From JAGTVG01 sp964543195 (lineage in GTDB: Bacteria; Bacteroidota; Bacteroidia; Cytophagales; Cyclobacteriaceae): 64,000 nucleotides of DNA. The notes beneath the pieces are model-generated. The model searched no databases. It saw only the letters and a list, made by a program, of their open reading frames with translations, and was not told where the DNA came from. Shown in pieces: positions 38,476-47,390 of the stretch (position 1 is its first letter; each line of letters starts with the position of its first letter). The position numbers were made by a program, and so were the translations under genes. The DNA lies in contig CAZIXF010000005.1 in NCBI GenBank assembly GCA_964543195.1, positions 1-64,000 on the forward strand. Direction: 5' to 3'.

Positions 38476-39846
38476 ATGGGAAAATTTCGAATTGTGGTTA
38501 TAACGGTTTTTTTGATTTTCGTTTATTCAGCCTGTAATACAGATAAAAAGGAAACTGGAAGGCCAAATATTGTGCTTCTTTTTGCCGATGACATGGGTTA
38601 CGGGGATTTGGGATTATATGGCCACCCGACCATTAAAACTCCCTACCTCGATCAGATGGCCGGAGAAGGAGTGAAACTCACCCAGTTTTATGTGGCTGCA
38701 TCCATCTGTACCCCGAGCAGGGCCGGACTGTTAACGGGAAGATTACCCATCAGAAGTGGTATATGTGGAGGAAGGATGGTGTTTTTCCCGAATACAGAGG
38801 GTGGCTTACCCCAGGAAGAGGTTACCATAGCAGAGGCTTTAAAGGAAGAAGGATACGCTACAGCCTGCATTGGTAAATGGCACCTTGGTCATGATCCCCA
38901 ATACCTGCCTCCGAACCACGGTTTCGATTATTATTTTGGCATTCCATACTCGAACGATATGAGCCCCGCTCAGAATAAAGGAGAGGGAGCAAAAAACTTT
39001 CCTCCCACACCATTGATACTGGGCACGGAAGTCATCGAGGAGGAACCTGATCAGAGCCTGTTGACCAAACGATATACAGAGCATGCCATACAGTTTATTG
39101 AAGACAACCTGGAGACGCCTTTTTTTCTTTATTTGCCCTATACTTTTCCACATATTCCCTTGTATGCTTCGGAAGATTTTTTAAATACCAGTAAACGAGG
39201 ATTGTACGGGGATGTGGTACAGGAAATAGACTGGAGCGTGGGTCAGATCATGGAAACACTCAGGCAACATGGGCTGGAAGATAATACTTTTGTGTTTTTT
39301 ACCAGCGATAATGGTCCATGGCTGGTGATGGACGAAAGGGGAGGTTCTTCAGGTTTATTGCGTGAGGGCAAGGGTTCCACCTGGGAGGGAGGCATGCGCG
39401 AACCGGCTATAGCAAAATATCCGGCCGGGATCGAACCTGGCTGGGTTTGCACTTCCGTGGCTACCACGCTGGACCTTTTTCCTACTTTTGTAGGCCTTGC
39501 TGATGGTAACATACCGCAGGACAGGATCTTGGATGGGGTGGATATCATGCCCCTCCTCACGAAAAAAGATTCTGTAGCCAAAGATACTGTTTTCTATTAT
39601 AAGGGTAGGGAATTGTATGCAATTCGTAAAGGAGCCTGGAAAGCGCATTATAAAACGGTAACACGGCCTTATGGACCTGACAGGTTGTTTGAAGATCATG
39701 ATCCACCTTTGTTGTTCAATGTGGAAGTGGATCCCTCTGAAAAATACAATAGAGCAGGGGAGCATCCTGAGATCATCGAAAAGATCGATGCCATCAAGAA
39801 AGACCATGAAGCCAACCTGGAAATAGTGCCGACCCGAATCAAGTAG
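38476..39846 (+). CDS. S1-family sulfatase, lipoprotein, paralogue of 2305
   Basis: A protein of 456 residues, lipobox VYSAC (Cys20). The activation motif CTPSRAGLLTG starts at Cys78, with Asp38-Asp39, GKWHLGHDP, LPYTFPHIPLY and FTSDNGPW. It is strikingly similar to the gene at 2305 along its length (for example AEALKEEGYATACIGKWHLG and GFDYYFGIPYSNDM), so the two likely share specificity and arose by duplication or parallel acquisition. It differs in a longer segment after NDMSPAQNKGEG. It lies 130 bp after the iduronate-sulfatase-like gene. Confidence 0.91.
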   Translation: MGKFRIVVITVFLIFVYSACNTDKKETGRPNIVLLFADDMGYGDLGLYGHPTIKTPYLDQMAGEGVKLTQFYVAASICTPSRAGLLTGRLPIRSGICGGRMVFFPNTEGGLPQEEVTIAEALKEEGYATACIGKWHLGHDPQYLPPNHGFDYYFGIPYSNDMSPAQNKGEGAKNFPPTPLILGTEVIEEEPDQSLLTKRYTEHAIQFIEDNLETPFFLYLPYTFPHIPLYASEDFLNTSKRGLYGDVVQEIDWSVGQIMETLRQHGLEDNTFVFFTSDNGPWLVMDERGGSSGLLREGKGSTWEGGMREPAIAKYPAGIEPGWVCTSVATTLDLFPTFVGLADGNIPQDRILDGVDIMPLLTKKDSVAKDTVFYYKGRELYAIRKGAWKAHYKTVTRPYGPDRLFEDHDPPLLFNVEVDPSEKYNRAGEHPEIIEKIDAIKKDHEANLEIVPTRIK

Positions 39847-40189
39847 ATAATCTGAACACATTAAAATTTTTATGAAATATATGAATGTATTAAAACCAAA
39901 TCCGATATTAGAATATAAAATATAAACGTAACGCCCTGAAATTGTGAATATTAAAGATAAAAATCTCTAATGACCCTCATTAGAAACTATTTGATTATCA
40001 GGAATTTATACTCTAATGAATAATCCGGGTTAAATCATCGAAATGATACAAAGTAAGGAATGATGGCCACGAATACATCAATTATTTTGTGAATATTAAT
40101 GTCGCGAACAGAAGATTGAAGACCAGGAAAACAAGAAGGTATATATTTAATATAATCACACGAACAGAGATATATAATTAAAAGAAAAT
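39847..40189. other. Intergenic region, 343 bp, with inverted repeat CTAATGA-CCC-TCATTAG
   Basis: No coding frame seen. The perfect 7-bp inverted repeat with a 3-bp centre is at 39967-39983, and a third CTAATGA half-site occurs at 40013-40019. These may be binding sites for a regulator of the sulfatase at 40190. The rest is AT-rich without recognisable motifs. Confidence 0.4.
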
Positions 40190-41980
40190 ATGAATCGATT
40201 TTTGAAACAATTACTCAATGCCTTTGGGGCATGTATTATTTTACTTACTATCGGCTGTGCAGAGTCTGAACCGGATACCGAAACTGAAAGACCAAACATA
40301 ATCATATTTCTTACAGACGATCAGGGCTGGGGTGACCTGAGTATCAATGGAAATAAAAACCTTTCCACTCCCCATATTGACAATCTGGCCAGATCCGGAG
40401 TAACTTTCGAACGGTTTTATGTCAGTCCGGTCTGTTCTCCCACCCGGGCGGAGATCCTAACCGGGCGTTATCATCCACGGAGTGGAGTTTATTCGACATC
40501 AGCTGGTGGCGAAAGGCTTGACCTGGATGAAACCACCCTGACCGGGATATTCCAAAATGCCGGATACGAGACTGGTGCTTACGGAAAATGGCATAACGGG
40601 ATGCAGCCGCCATACCATCCAAATGCCCGTGGCGTGGACGATTTTTATGGGTTTTGTTCAGGCCATTGGGGAAATTATTTCAGTCCGACGCTTGAACATA
40701 ATGGCTGGTTAGTTGATGGAGAAGGATATATAATCGATGACCTGACTGAACATGGTCTTCAGTTCATGGAAAAAAACAAAGACAACCCCTTTTTACTATA
40801 CTTTCTCTATAATACACCCCACAGCCCGATGCAGGTACCCGGCCGGTGGTGGGAAAAATTTGAGAATAATGAACTGGAGCAATTACACCGGGATGCAGAA
40901 AAAGAAGATGTTCAACATACGAAAGCCGCCCTGGCCATGTGTGAGAATATTGATTGGAATGTAGGAAGAATTTTAGACAAGGTGGATGAACTGGGTTTGA
41001 CAGAAAATACAATTGTGATCTACTTTTCCGATAACGGACCCAATGGATGGCGCTGGAATGGGGGGATGAAAGGCAGAAAAGGTTCAACCGATGAAGGTGG
41101 AGTAAGGTCACCCACATTCATGAAATGGGAAGGAAAATTTGAACCCGGAAAGAAAATAGAACAGATAGCGGGAGCAATCGATCTTTTACCAACCCTGGCT
41201 GATCTTTCGGGTATACCCTATGCCACCGAAAAACCGCTGGACGGACTCAGTCTTAAGCCTTTGTTATTGGGTAAAAATCCCCAATGGGAAGATCGCTACA
41301 TCTTCAGTTACTGGAATAAAAGGACCAGTGTCCGGAGCCAGCGATACAGGCTGGACCACGAGGGCCAGTTATTTGATATGGTAACGGATCCGGGCCAGTA
41401 TCATGATATTGCTGATGAAGAACCCCAGGTCCTGGAACGGCTCACAGTAGTCAAATCCAAATGGGAACAGGAGGTGCTGAAAGGATTTCCACCTGAAAGA
41501 AAACGTCCTTTTACTCTTGGGGATCCTGAATTTGATTTTACTCAAATGCCGGCAAGAGACGGCATTGCACACGGAAACATTAAAAGGTCTAACCGGTATC
41601 CTAACTGCAGTTATTTCCTGAACTGGACCAGCCTGGACGATAAGATCACCTGGGATGTGGAAGTGCTTTCGGATGGTAAATTTGAAGTGGAAATCCATTA
41701 CACATGCCCAGAAGAAGATATTGGTTCTGCCTTTAAATTAAGTCTTGGCGAAAGTATACTGGAGGGTAAGATCACAGAACCTCACGATCCTGCGTTAATA
41801 GGAATGGAGCATGACCTTGTAGAAAGGCAGGAATCGTATGTCAAAGACTTTAAACCATTAAAAATGGGAACAATAAAATTAAAAAAGGGTAAAGGAACAT
41901 TGACCCTGCAAGCCACTGATATCCCCGGATCTCAGGTTATGGAATTTCGACTGATGATGTTTAAACGGATAAAAGAATAA
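40190..41980 (+). CDS. S1-family sulfatase with C-terminal beta domain, lipoprotein
   Basis: A protein of 596 residues, lipobox LTIGC (Cys23). The activation motif is CSPTRAEILTG (Cys82), with Asp43-Asp44, GKWHNGMQPP, YNTPHSPMQVP and FSDNGPNGWRWNGGMKGRKGSTDEGGVRSP. The catalytic domain ends near 450. The C-terminal 130 residues (from about NIKRSNRYPNC) form a beta-sandwich-like domain with SDGKFEVEIHYTCP and GTIKLKKGKGTLTLQA, which may bind glycan. It is of the same general type as the gene at 3725. A GH29-like gene follows after 70 bp, suggesting that desulfation and defucosylation are coupled. Confidence 0.9.
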   Translation: MNRFLKQLLNAFGACIILLTIGCAESEPDTETERPNIIIFLTDDQGWGDLSINGNKNLSTPHIDNLARSGVTFERFYVSPVCSPTRAEILTGRYHPRSGVYSTSAGGERLDLDETTLTGIFQNAGYETGAYGKWHNGMQPPYHPNARGVDDFYGFCSGHWGNYFSPTLEHNGWLVDGEGYIIDDLTEHGLQFMEKNKDNPFLLYFLYNTPHSPMQVPGRWWEKFENNELEQLHRDAEKEDVQHTKAALAMCENIDWNVGRILDKVDELGLTENTIVIYFSDNGPNGWRWNGGMKGRKGSTDEGGVRSPTFMKWEGKFEPGKKIEQIAGAIDLLPTLADLSGIPYATEKPLDGLSLKPLLLGKNPQWEDRYIFSYWNKRTSVRSQRYRLDHEGQLFDMVTDPGQYHDIADEEPQVLERLTVVKSKWEQEVLKGFPPERKRPFTLGDPEFDFTQMPARDGIAHGNIKRSNRYPNCSYFLNWTSLDDKITWDVEVLSDGKFEVEIHYTCPEEDIGSAFKLSLGESILEGKITEPHDPALIGMEHDLVERQESYVKDFKPLKMGTIKLKKGKGTLTLQATDIPGSQVMEFRLMMFKRIKE

Positions 41981-42050
41981 AGCATTCCTTTTTCTGCCGG
42001 AAGAGTAAAAATGATTCGTTATACTTTTAATAAAAAAATAGTCGATACTG

Positions 42051-43220
42051 ATGAAAAGAAGGAAATTTATCAATACCGCCACAGCCGCAGCCCTTTCAAT
42101 TCCTTTTTTTTCCTGTTCCGGAGAACACAATAAGATGGACTCCGGTAAGATACCCGGTTTTTTAAAAGATTATTCTGACCTCTATGCAGAAAATCCAAGG
42201 TCGGCTACTCTCAAATGGTTCAAGGATGCACAATGGGGCTTGTTTATACATTATGGAGTTTACAGTCTGCTCGGGAAAGGGGAGTGGGTTCAGTTAAGAG
42301 AAAAGATCCCAGTCAGTGAATATGCAGCGCTCCATGATCAGTTCATGGCGGAGAAGTTCGATCCCGGTTTTATTACGGATATGGCAATTGAGGCCGGCAT
42401 GAAATATATTAACATCACGTCCAGGCATCATGACAGTTTCTGTTTATTCAACACACAGCTCACTTCCTTCAGTAGTCCAAATGCTCCTGCAGGCCGTGAT
42501 CTGATACATGATCTTGCCTTGGCATGCGATAAAAAAAATCTTGGTTTGTTTTTGTATTATTCCTACGCATTGGACTGGCGCCATCCATACTTTTATTCGC
42601 GAAAAGCAAGTCAGGAAGGTGAAGTAAAGTGGGATGCGGCACGTCCGGCATATGAAGAACCCCAACCGGAATACAAATATGAAAATGAGGAGGATTTTAA
42701 ACGATATATCGATTTCGTTCATGGTCAACTGAAAGAGATCCTTACCCGGTATCCAAATCTTGCAGGTATCTGGCTTGATCCCATAATGGGTTATTATTCA
42801 AGACCGGATCTTTTTCCTATAGAAAAAACTTACCAAATGATCCGGGAATTACAACCCCAGGCCCTTATTGCCTTTAAACAGGGTGCCAACGGAGACGAAG
42901 ATTTTGTGGCTCCAGAAAGAAATCCCAGGGCCCATCCCAATGGAGGAACTGCCGGTGACCAGGCATGGGAGAAAAACCAGGGCAAACCTATAGAGATTTG
43001 TGATACATTACAGCCCAAGGATATCCCCGGTAACAGTTGGGGCTATAATAAGGCTGCTGAAGGAAAACATCTTAATGCTGACGATGTAATGCGTATGCTG
43101 GATCATGCCGATAAGGTGGACGCCAATTTACTATTGAATACGGGACCTTTACCCGATGGATCCATCCATCCGGATGATGTAATTACCCTTTCAGAAGCAG
43201 GACGACGATTGAAAGGCTGA
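42051..43220 (+). CDS. GH29-like alpha-L-fucosidase, exported
   Basis: A protein of 389 residues with a Tat-like signal and possible lipobox (MKRRKFINTATAAALSIPFFSC). The GH29 signatures are clear: FKDAQWGLFIHYGVYS, the substrate-binding SRHHDSFCLF, and the nucleophile Asp243 in GIWLDPIMG. The candidate acid/base is Glu315 in IEICDTLQPKDIPGNSWGYN. LLLNTGPLPDGSIHPD near the C-terminus is also typical. It has only the catalytic barrel, without the usual C-terminal beta-sandwich. It should release alpha-L-fucose, or a related 6-deoxyhexose or galactose as some family members do, in the periplasm. It is 70 bp after a sulfatase gene. Confidence 0.85.
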   Translation: MKRRKFINTATAAALSIPFFSCSGEHNKMDSGKIPGFLKDYSDLYAENPRSATLKWFKDAQWGLFIHYGVYSLLGKGEWVQLREKIPVSEYAALHDQFMAEKFDPGFITDMAIEAGMKYINITSRHHDSFCLFNTQLTSFSSPNAPAGRDLIHDLALACDKKNLGLFLYYSYALDWRHPYFYSRKASQEGEVKWDAARPAYEEPQPEYKYENEEDFKRYIDFVHGQLKEILTRYPNLAGIWLDPIMGYYSRPDLFPIEKTYQMIRELQPQALIAFKQGANGDEDFVAPERNPRAHPNGGTAGDQAWEKNQGKPIEICDTLQPKDIPGNSWGYNKAAEGKHLNADDVMRMLDHADKVDANLLLNTGPLPDGSIHPDDVITLSEAGRRLKG

Positions 43221-43307
43221 AGCTATTTCCTTTATTATTGATTATCACTTTATTATCAATTATTTTCATCTTATATAAATTGTTTTTTAACCCATAATCA
43301 TTGAATT

Positions 43308-44114
43308 ATGAAGAAAATCCCTTTGTTATTCATCATAGTTATTACGGCTTGTAATATGGAAACAGGAAAAGGACCTGCCATGGAAGGACCGGCAATCCCG
43401 GCCATTCAGCCCGAAGAAAAGTCGGATATGCTTTATCATTATTCCATCTGGTATGCATTTGTCAACCTGGTTTTCGATGGCAATCTTACGGCCAAAGACC
43501 TTCGGTCAAAAGGCGATATAGCGTTGGGATCCTATAATGGCCTTAATGGTGAACTTGTTATGGTAGATGGGAAATTATACCAGATCCTTGAAGACGGAAC
43601 TGTTCAGGAACCTTCTGATGAAGAAAAAATATGCTATACCAATGCTACATTCTTTAATAAGGATCAATCCTACATGATCAATGAAACGACTAACTACGAT
43701 GGATTGCGGGAAAGTATTAATCAATACCTTCCTTCCCTGAATAGGTTTTATGCTTTCAGGATACACGGTACCTTCGATTATATGAAATGTGGCGGGGTAC
43801 CACCACAGGGAAAACCTTATGAAACCGGTCTGGATGAGTTATTGCCAGGCAGACCTGTTTTTGAAAAAAGTGATGTGGAAGGCACCATGGTGGGTTTCTT
43901 CTGTCCGGATTATATTGGCCAGATCAATGTGGCAGGGTATCATCTGCATTTTGTATCGGACGATGCCTCCTTTGGTGGCCATGTGATGGATTTCAACACA
44001 GATAACCTGGAAGTGGGCATCGACCATATCGATGAATATAAATTCGTGCTGATCGACAGTGAAGAATTTCTTGAAGGGGATTTTGAAAAAGAATTCCAGT
44101 ACGGGAAAAAATAA
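43308..44114 (+). CDS. budA: Alpha-acetolactate decarboxylase with lipoprotein signal
   Basis: A protein of 268 residues. The family decarboxylates (S)-2-acetolactate to acetoin using one zinc ion. Visible landmarks are ALGSYNGLNGELVMVDGKLYQ, FYAFRIHGTFDYMKCGGVPPQ, and the zinc ligands His212 and His214 (GYHLHF) and His225 (GGHV), spaced as in the Bacillus enzyme. The N-terminus MKKIPLLFIIVITAC is a lipoprotein signal (Cys15), so the enzyme should be outside the cytoplasm, as is the exported Bacillus brevis enzyme. No acetolactate synthase gene is in the window. It is not obviously linked to glycan use and may just border the locus. Confidence 0.88.
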   Translation: MKKIPLLFIIVITACNMETGKGPAMEGPAIPAIQPEEKSDMLYHYSIWYAFVNLVFDGNLTAKDLRSKGDIALGSYNGLNGELVMVDGKLYQILEDGTVQEPSDEEKICYTNATFFNKDQSYMINETTNYDGLRESINQYLPSLNRFYAFRIHGTFDYMKCGGVPPQGKPYETGLDELLPGRPVFEKSDVEGTMVGFFCPDYIGQINVAGYHLHFVSDDASFGGHVMDFNTDNLEVGIDHIDEYKFVLIDSEEFLEGDFEKEFQYGKK

Positions 44115-44255
44115 CGTTTTTGATATCATTCTCCGCTGAAATACATTTTTTTCTGGTTCTCATATTGGTTTGGGATTTATTATGCCGGGGTATTGCGTAA
44201 ATATTGAGGGCTATTATTTCAGATGCCAATAATTATATATAAATTCGTTTGTTGT

Positions 44256-44265
44256 TGCACGTGCA
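44256..44265 (+). promoter_or_regulatory. Perfect 10-bp palindrome TGCACGTGCA upstream of the STAND operon
   Basis: It lies 75 bp before the ATG of the STAND gene in an otherwise AT-rich 225-bp gap, so it is a good candidate operator. No known regulator can be named. Confidence 0.35.
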
Positions 44266-44314
44266 TCCTGTTTTAAATTAAAATATTCAGAAAGGTCGGG
44301 ACTAATAACCAGTA

Positions 44315-44330
44315 GGATTTTTATAAATCC
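44315..44330 (+). promoter_or_regulatory. Small hairpin GGATTT-TTAT-AAATCC just before the STAND start codon
   Basis: A 6-bp stem with a 4-nt loop ends 9 bp before the ATG at 44340. In mRNA it would cover the ribosome-landing region and could restrain translation. It is short, so chance is possible. Confidence 0.3.
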
Positions 44331-44339
44331 AGTATAACG

Positions 44340-47300
44340 ATGAAAAATCCATATAAAGGATTAGAATCATATCGTGAGAACAATAAGAATAATTTTTATG
44401 GGAGGGACGATAACATAAAGGAATTCCTCAGTATTGTTCTAAATAATTCCTTTTCTGTGCTGACCGGCAAGTCTGGTCTGGGGAAGACATCACTTCTGTA
44501 TGCTGGAATTTTTCCTGAATTAAGAAAAAACCGTGTACTGCCCATTGCAATCCGTATTGATTTGAATTCGGGGATCGAGCGCTTGATCCGGGATATACAC
44601 CAGGAATTGATTAACCAGATCAATCGTCATTATCAACATGACCTGGAACTATTCCTGCGTGTTAATAACAAAGAAAAGAAAATTCAGATCCCTGTGGAAG
44701 CTGAATCGGACATGGAAAGCGGACCGTTTCAAAATTCAATCGATGACCTGTCAGAAACCTGGAAACCGGATTCTTTACACGGTTACCTTGAACATATCTT
44801 GATCCGGGATAAGCCAGGCAGGGAATGGACTCCCTGTCTCGTTTTTGATCAGTTCGACAGTATTTTTGCAGGGAAGCCGGACCAGGATCTCTGGCGTCAA
44901 TTAAGTGCCCAGTTGAAACAGTTGATGTATATCCAAAGCAAAAAAAAGCAGGGAAAGGGGGGGAATGGAAAGGATAATCAGTTCGATCAAGGAAATTATA
45001 AACTGATCATCAGCATCCGTGATGATTATTTTGCTCAGTTAAGCGATTACCTGAAAAGTTCCAGTTTCGGACATTTTGCCTATTATCTACTTAATCCAAT
45101 GAATGGTCAGCAGGCTCATGAGGTAATAAAAGGACCCGGAGTGTTAAGTGAATTGGACGAAAAGAGGATCCTTAATTTTTTTGTTGAGAATCAGGGTCAG
45201 GTCAGCCTCGACGATATCAATCTAGAAGATCTGGAGATCGAGCCAGCCATATTAAGTCTTTTATGTACCCAAACATTTGAAATTCTTCATAGTAATAAAA
45301 AAGATCGGTCCGGAGAGAACCTTAAGGTTAATCTATCCAGGGAGTTAAAGCATGAACAAATACTAAAAGAACATTTCACACGGATATTATCAGAATTTTC
45401 ACCACAGGCCCAGTCCTTCATCGAGGATCATCTGATTACGAAAAGCGGATATAGAACCCCTTTCAGAGTGGATAAAAATCTCTCCTTCAGGGATGAGTTG
45501 AATAAGATGGAAGAAAAACGTCTGATCAAAAAACTCTGGATAGGCGGCAAGGAGCATATTGAGCTGATCCATGATGTGGTGGCTCCCATTATAAAAGACA
45601 ACCGAGACTTCCGGCGGGATGAGATGGAAAAACGGGCGCTGGAAGATAAATTCGTAAAGGAACGGGAACACCGGGAGAGACTCCAGACACAACAAGCCTG
45701 GACTCTTTTTATTTCCGTTTCAGCCGTTATTATCTTCACAGTTTTATTAATTCTCATGTTCAAGGCCAAGGAACAGGCTAACAGGGAAAGAGCTATGGCC
45801 GAAGAGGCCCGTGAATATGCTGATCGTCAGGCATTGATGGCGGAAATGGCCAGGGATTCGGCTGAGTTCAGAAGACAACAGGCTGAAGAAGCCCTGATCC
45901 TGGCCAACCGGCAAAGAAATGCAGCCATTGAGGCCAGGAATATTGCTCTTGAAGCCAGAAGAGCAGAATCAGCCGCCAAAAATAATGCCCTTGAAGCTGA
46001 AGAAAAAGCAAGACAAAGAAAGTTAACAGCTGATGAGCTGGCATTCAAGGAAAAAAAAGCAACTATTCAAACCCAGATATTAAACAAAGAAACATTCGCA
46101 AGGCAATTATTTTCCCGTTCCGAAAGCCTTGCCAAAGGATCTCTCACCGAAGAAAGGCTGGAAAAGAAAAAAGAAGATGCGTTGAGTTCGTATTATCTGG
46201 TTACATCAGCATTGAATAATCAGGAAGAGGCCGGATGGATCGATTCGGTATACAATCAGGTTTTATTGCCGGAATTGGAAAATAGTCAATCTTCCGATTC
46301 AACACGCTTTCAGATATTGCAGAATTTTCAAAATAACTATGCCGGATATTTGTTTATTGACAACTCTTTGAAAATTTCACCTGCGTTTAACGAAAAATCC
46401 GATAGGCTTATATATGATAAGCATAGATATATATACGAAGCATTAATAGATACCTATGTATCAACTCATTTTTCTGGCAAACAGCTTTCTATTCCTATTG
46501 ACCAGTTGGTCCTGGATTATAATGAATTTGCTACTTGGCTGAATTTATCTTCTCCTGTATTTTTTGATATTTCCAATACAGGGATTAAGAACAACGATAT
46601 CTACCTGACAGGTTTTTCTATACATGATCAAAAACTGGCTTACGCGGCCTCAGCCGGAAGAATTATGATCAATGATGAAAACACCATAAAATTATTAAAC
46701 TACGAGAACGATGGTAACTCTGTCTTATCATTGAATTTTCTTGATAAAAATATTCTTGCTGTTGGAAAGATACGGTCAAGTTCAAGGATCATTGAACTCA
46801 ATAATAGTACATCATTAAACGAATATGTTATACCTGATAAAGGGAACGTTATTTACTTTGAAAGGGTGAATGATGATTTGTTTGCGCTGGACGAAAATGG
46901 AGGATTCTGGCATTGGGACCTTTCACCTGTTGGTCAGGGGAAAATTCCTGACATTGTGAGTTATAAAAGTTTGAATTTACCTGCACGATCAACTGATATG
47001 GTATTTGATAAAGAGAACGATACATTCATAGTCGGATGTTCCGATGGCAGGATATATTTCCTTGAATATGATTTTGAGAATAATGAAATAACGGCCGACC
47101 CTGTAAGAGTTTATAGGATTTATGAAAATCAGCCTGTACTTGAAATGGCTCTTAATAAATCCTGGCTTGCTGTATCCACTATAGGATCAGTTGATATATG
47201 GTATAATGCGATAAATAACGATTTCTCGGAAGGATTGAATTTGTTTACAAATGCCGGTTGTAAGACAGGCGGCATGGTATTTGAAGATGAGGGCCAGTTT

Positions 47301-47384
47301 ATAATATTTTCCTGTGGTAATGTCATCTATCGAAGACCCGTTGATATGGATTTGATTGTAACTACTCTTGAAAAATTAAATTGA
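44340..47384 (+). CDS. nSTAND1-type NTPase with transmembrane helix, coiled coil and degenerate propeller
   Basis: A protein of 1014 residues. The N-terminus NPYKGLESYRENNKNNFYGRDD is the signature of nSTAND1 NTPases. Walker A is GKSGLGKT (43-50) and Walker B is LVFDQFD (Asp170). The sensor/arginine region includes SIRDDYFAQL (about 225), and HIELIHDVVAPII (about 406) is the helical end of the NTPase module. A transmembrane helix spans about 453-474, followed by a long Ala/Glu/Arg-rich coiled coil (about 476-595). The C-terminal 400 residues are beta-rich, propeller-like but without classic WD repeats. No nuclease, caspase, TIR or other toxic effector is visible. The topology suggests a cytoplasmic ATPase coupled through the inner membrane to a periplasmic sensor. 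The next gene begins 6 bp downstream. Confidence 0.8.
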   Translation: MKNPYKGLESYRENNKNNFYGRDDNIKEFLSIVLNNSFSVLTGKSGLGKTSLLYAGIFPELRKNRVLPIAIRIDLNSGIERLIRDIHQELINQINRHYQHDLELFLRVNNKEKKIQIPVEAESDMESGPFQNSIDDLSETWKPDSLHGYLEHILIRDKPGREWTPCLVFDQFDSIFAGKPDQDLWRQLSAQLKQLMYIQSKKKQGKGGNGKDNQFDQGNYKLIISIRDDYFAQLSDYLKSSSFGHFAYYLLNPMNGQQAHEVIKGPGVLSELDEKRILNFFVENQGQVSLDDINLEDLEIEPAILSLLCTQTFEILHSNKKDRSGENLKVNLSRELKHEQILKEHFTRILSEFSPQAQSFIEDHLITKSGYRTPFRVDKNLSFRDELNKMEEKRLIKKLWIGGKEHIELIHDVVAPIIKDNRDFRRDEMEKRALEDKFVKEREHRERLQTQQAWTLFISVSAVIIFTVLLILMFKAKEQANRERAMAEEAREYADRQALMAEMARDSAEFRRQQAEEALILANRQRNAAIEARNIALEARRAESAAKNNALEAEEKARQRKLTADELAFKEKKATIQTQILNKETFARQLFSRSESLAKGSLTEERLEKKKEDALSSYYLVTSALNNQEEAGWIDSVYNQVLLPELENSQSSDSTRFQILQNFQNNYAGYLFIDNSLKISPAFNEKSDRLIYDKHRYIYEALIDTYVSTHFSGKQLSIPIDQLVLDYNEFATWLNLSSPVFFDISNTGIKNNDIYLTGFSIHDQKLAYAASAGRIMINDENTIKLLNYENDGNSVLSLNFLDKNILAVGKIRSSSRIIELNNSTSLNEYVIPDKGNVIYFERVNDDLFALDENGGFWHWDLSPVGQGKIPDIVSYKSLNLPARSTDMVFDKENDTFIVGCSDGRIYFLEYDFENNEITADPVRVYRIYENQPVLEMALNKSWLAVSTIGSVDIWYNAINNDFSEGLNLFTNAGCKTGGMVFEDEGQFIIFSCGNVIYRRPVDMDLIVTTLEKLN

Positions 47385-47390
47385 GAGGAA

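Noticed and set aside
44340..47384. STAND protein as a classical anti-phage (Avs-like) effector
   Set aside because: No nuclease, protease, TIR or other effector domain is visible; instead a transmembrane helix and coiled coil follow the NTPase. A defence role remains possible but is not shown.
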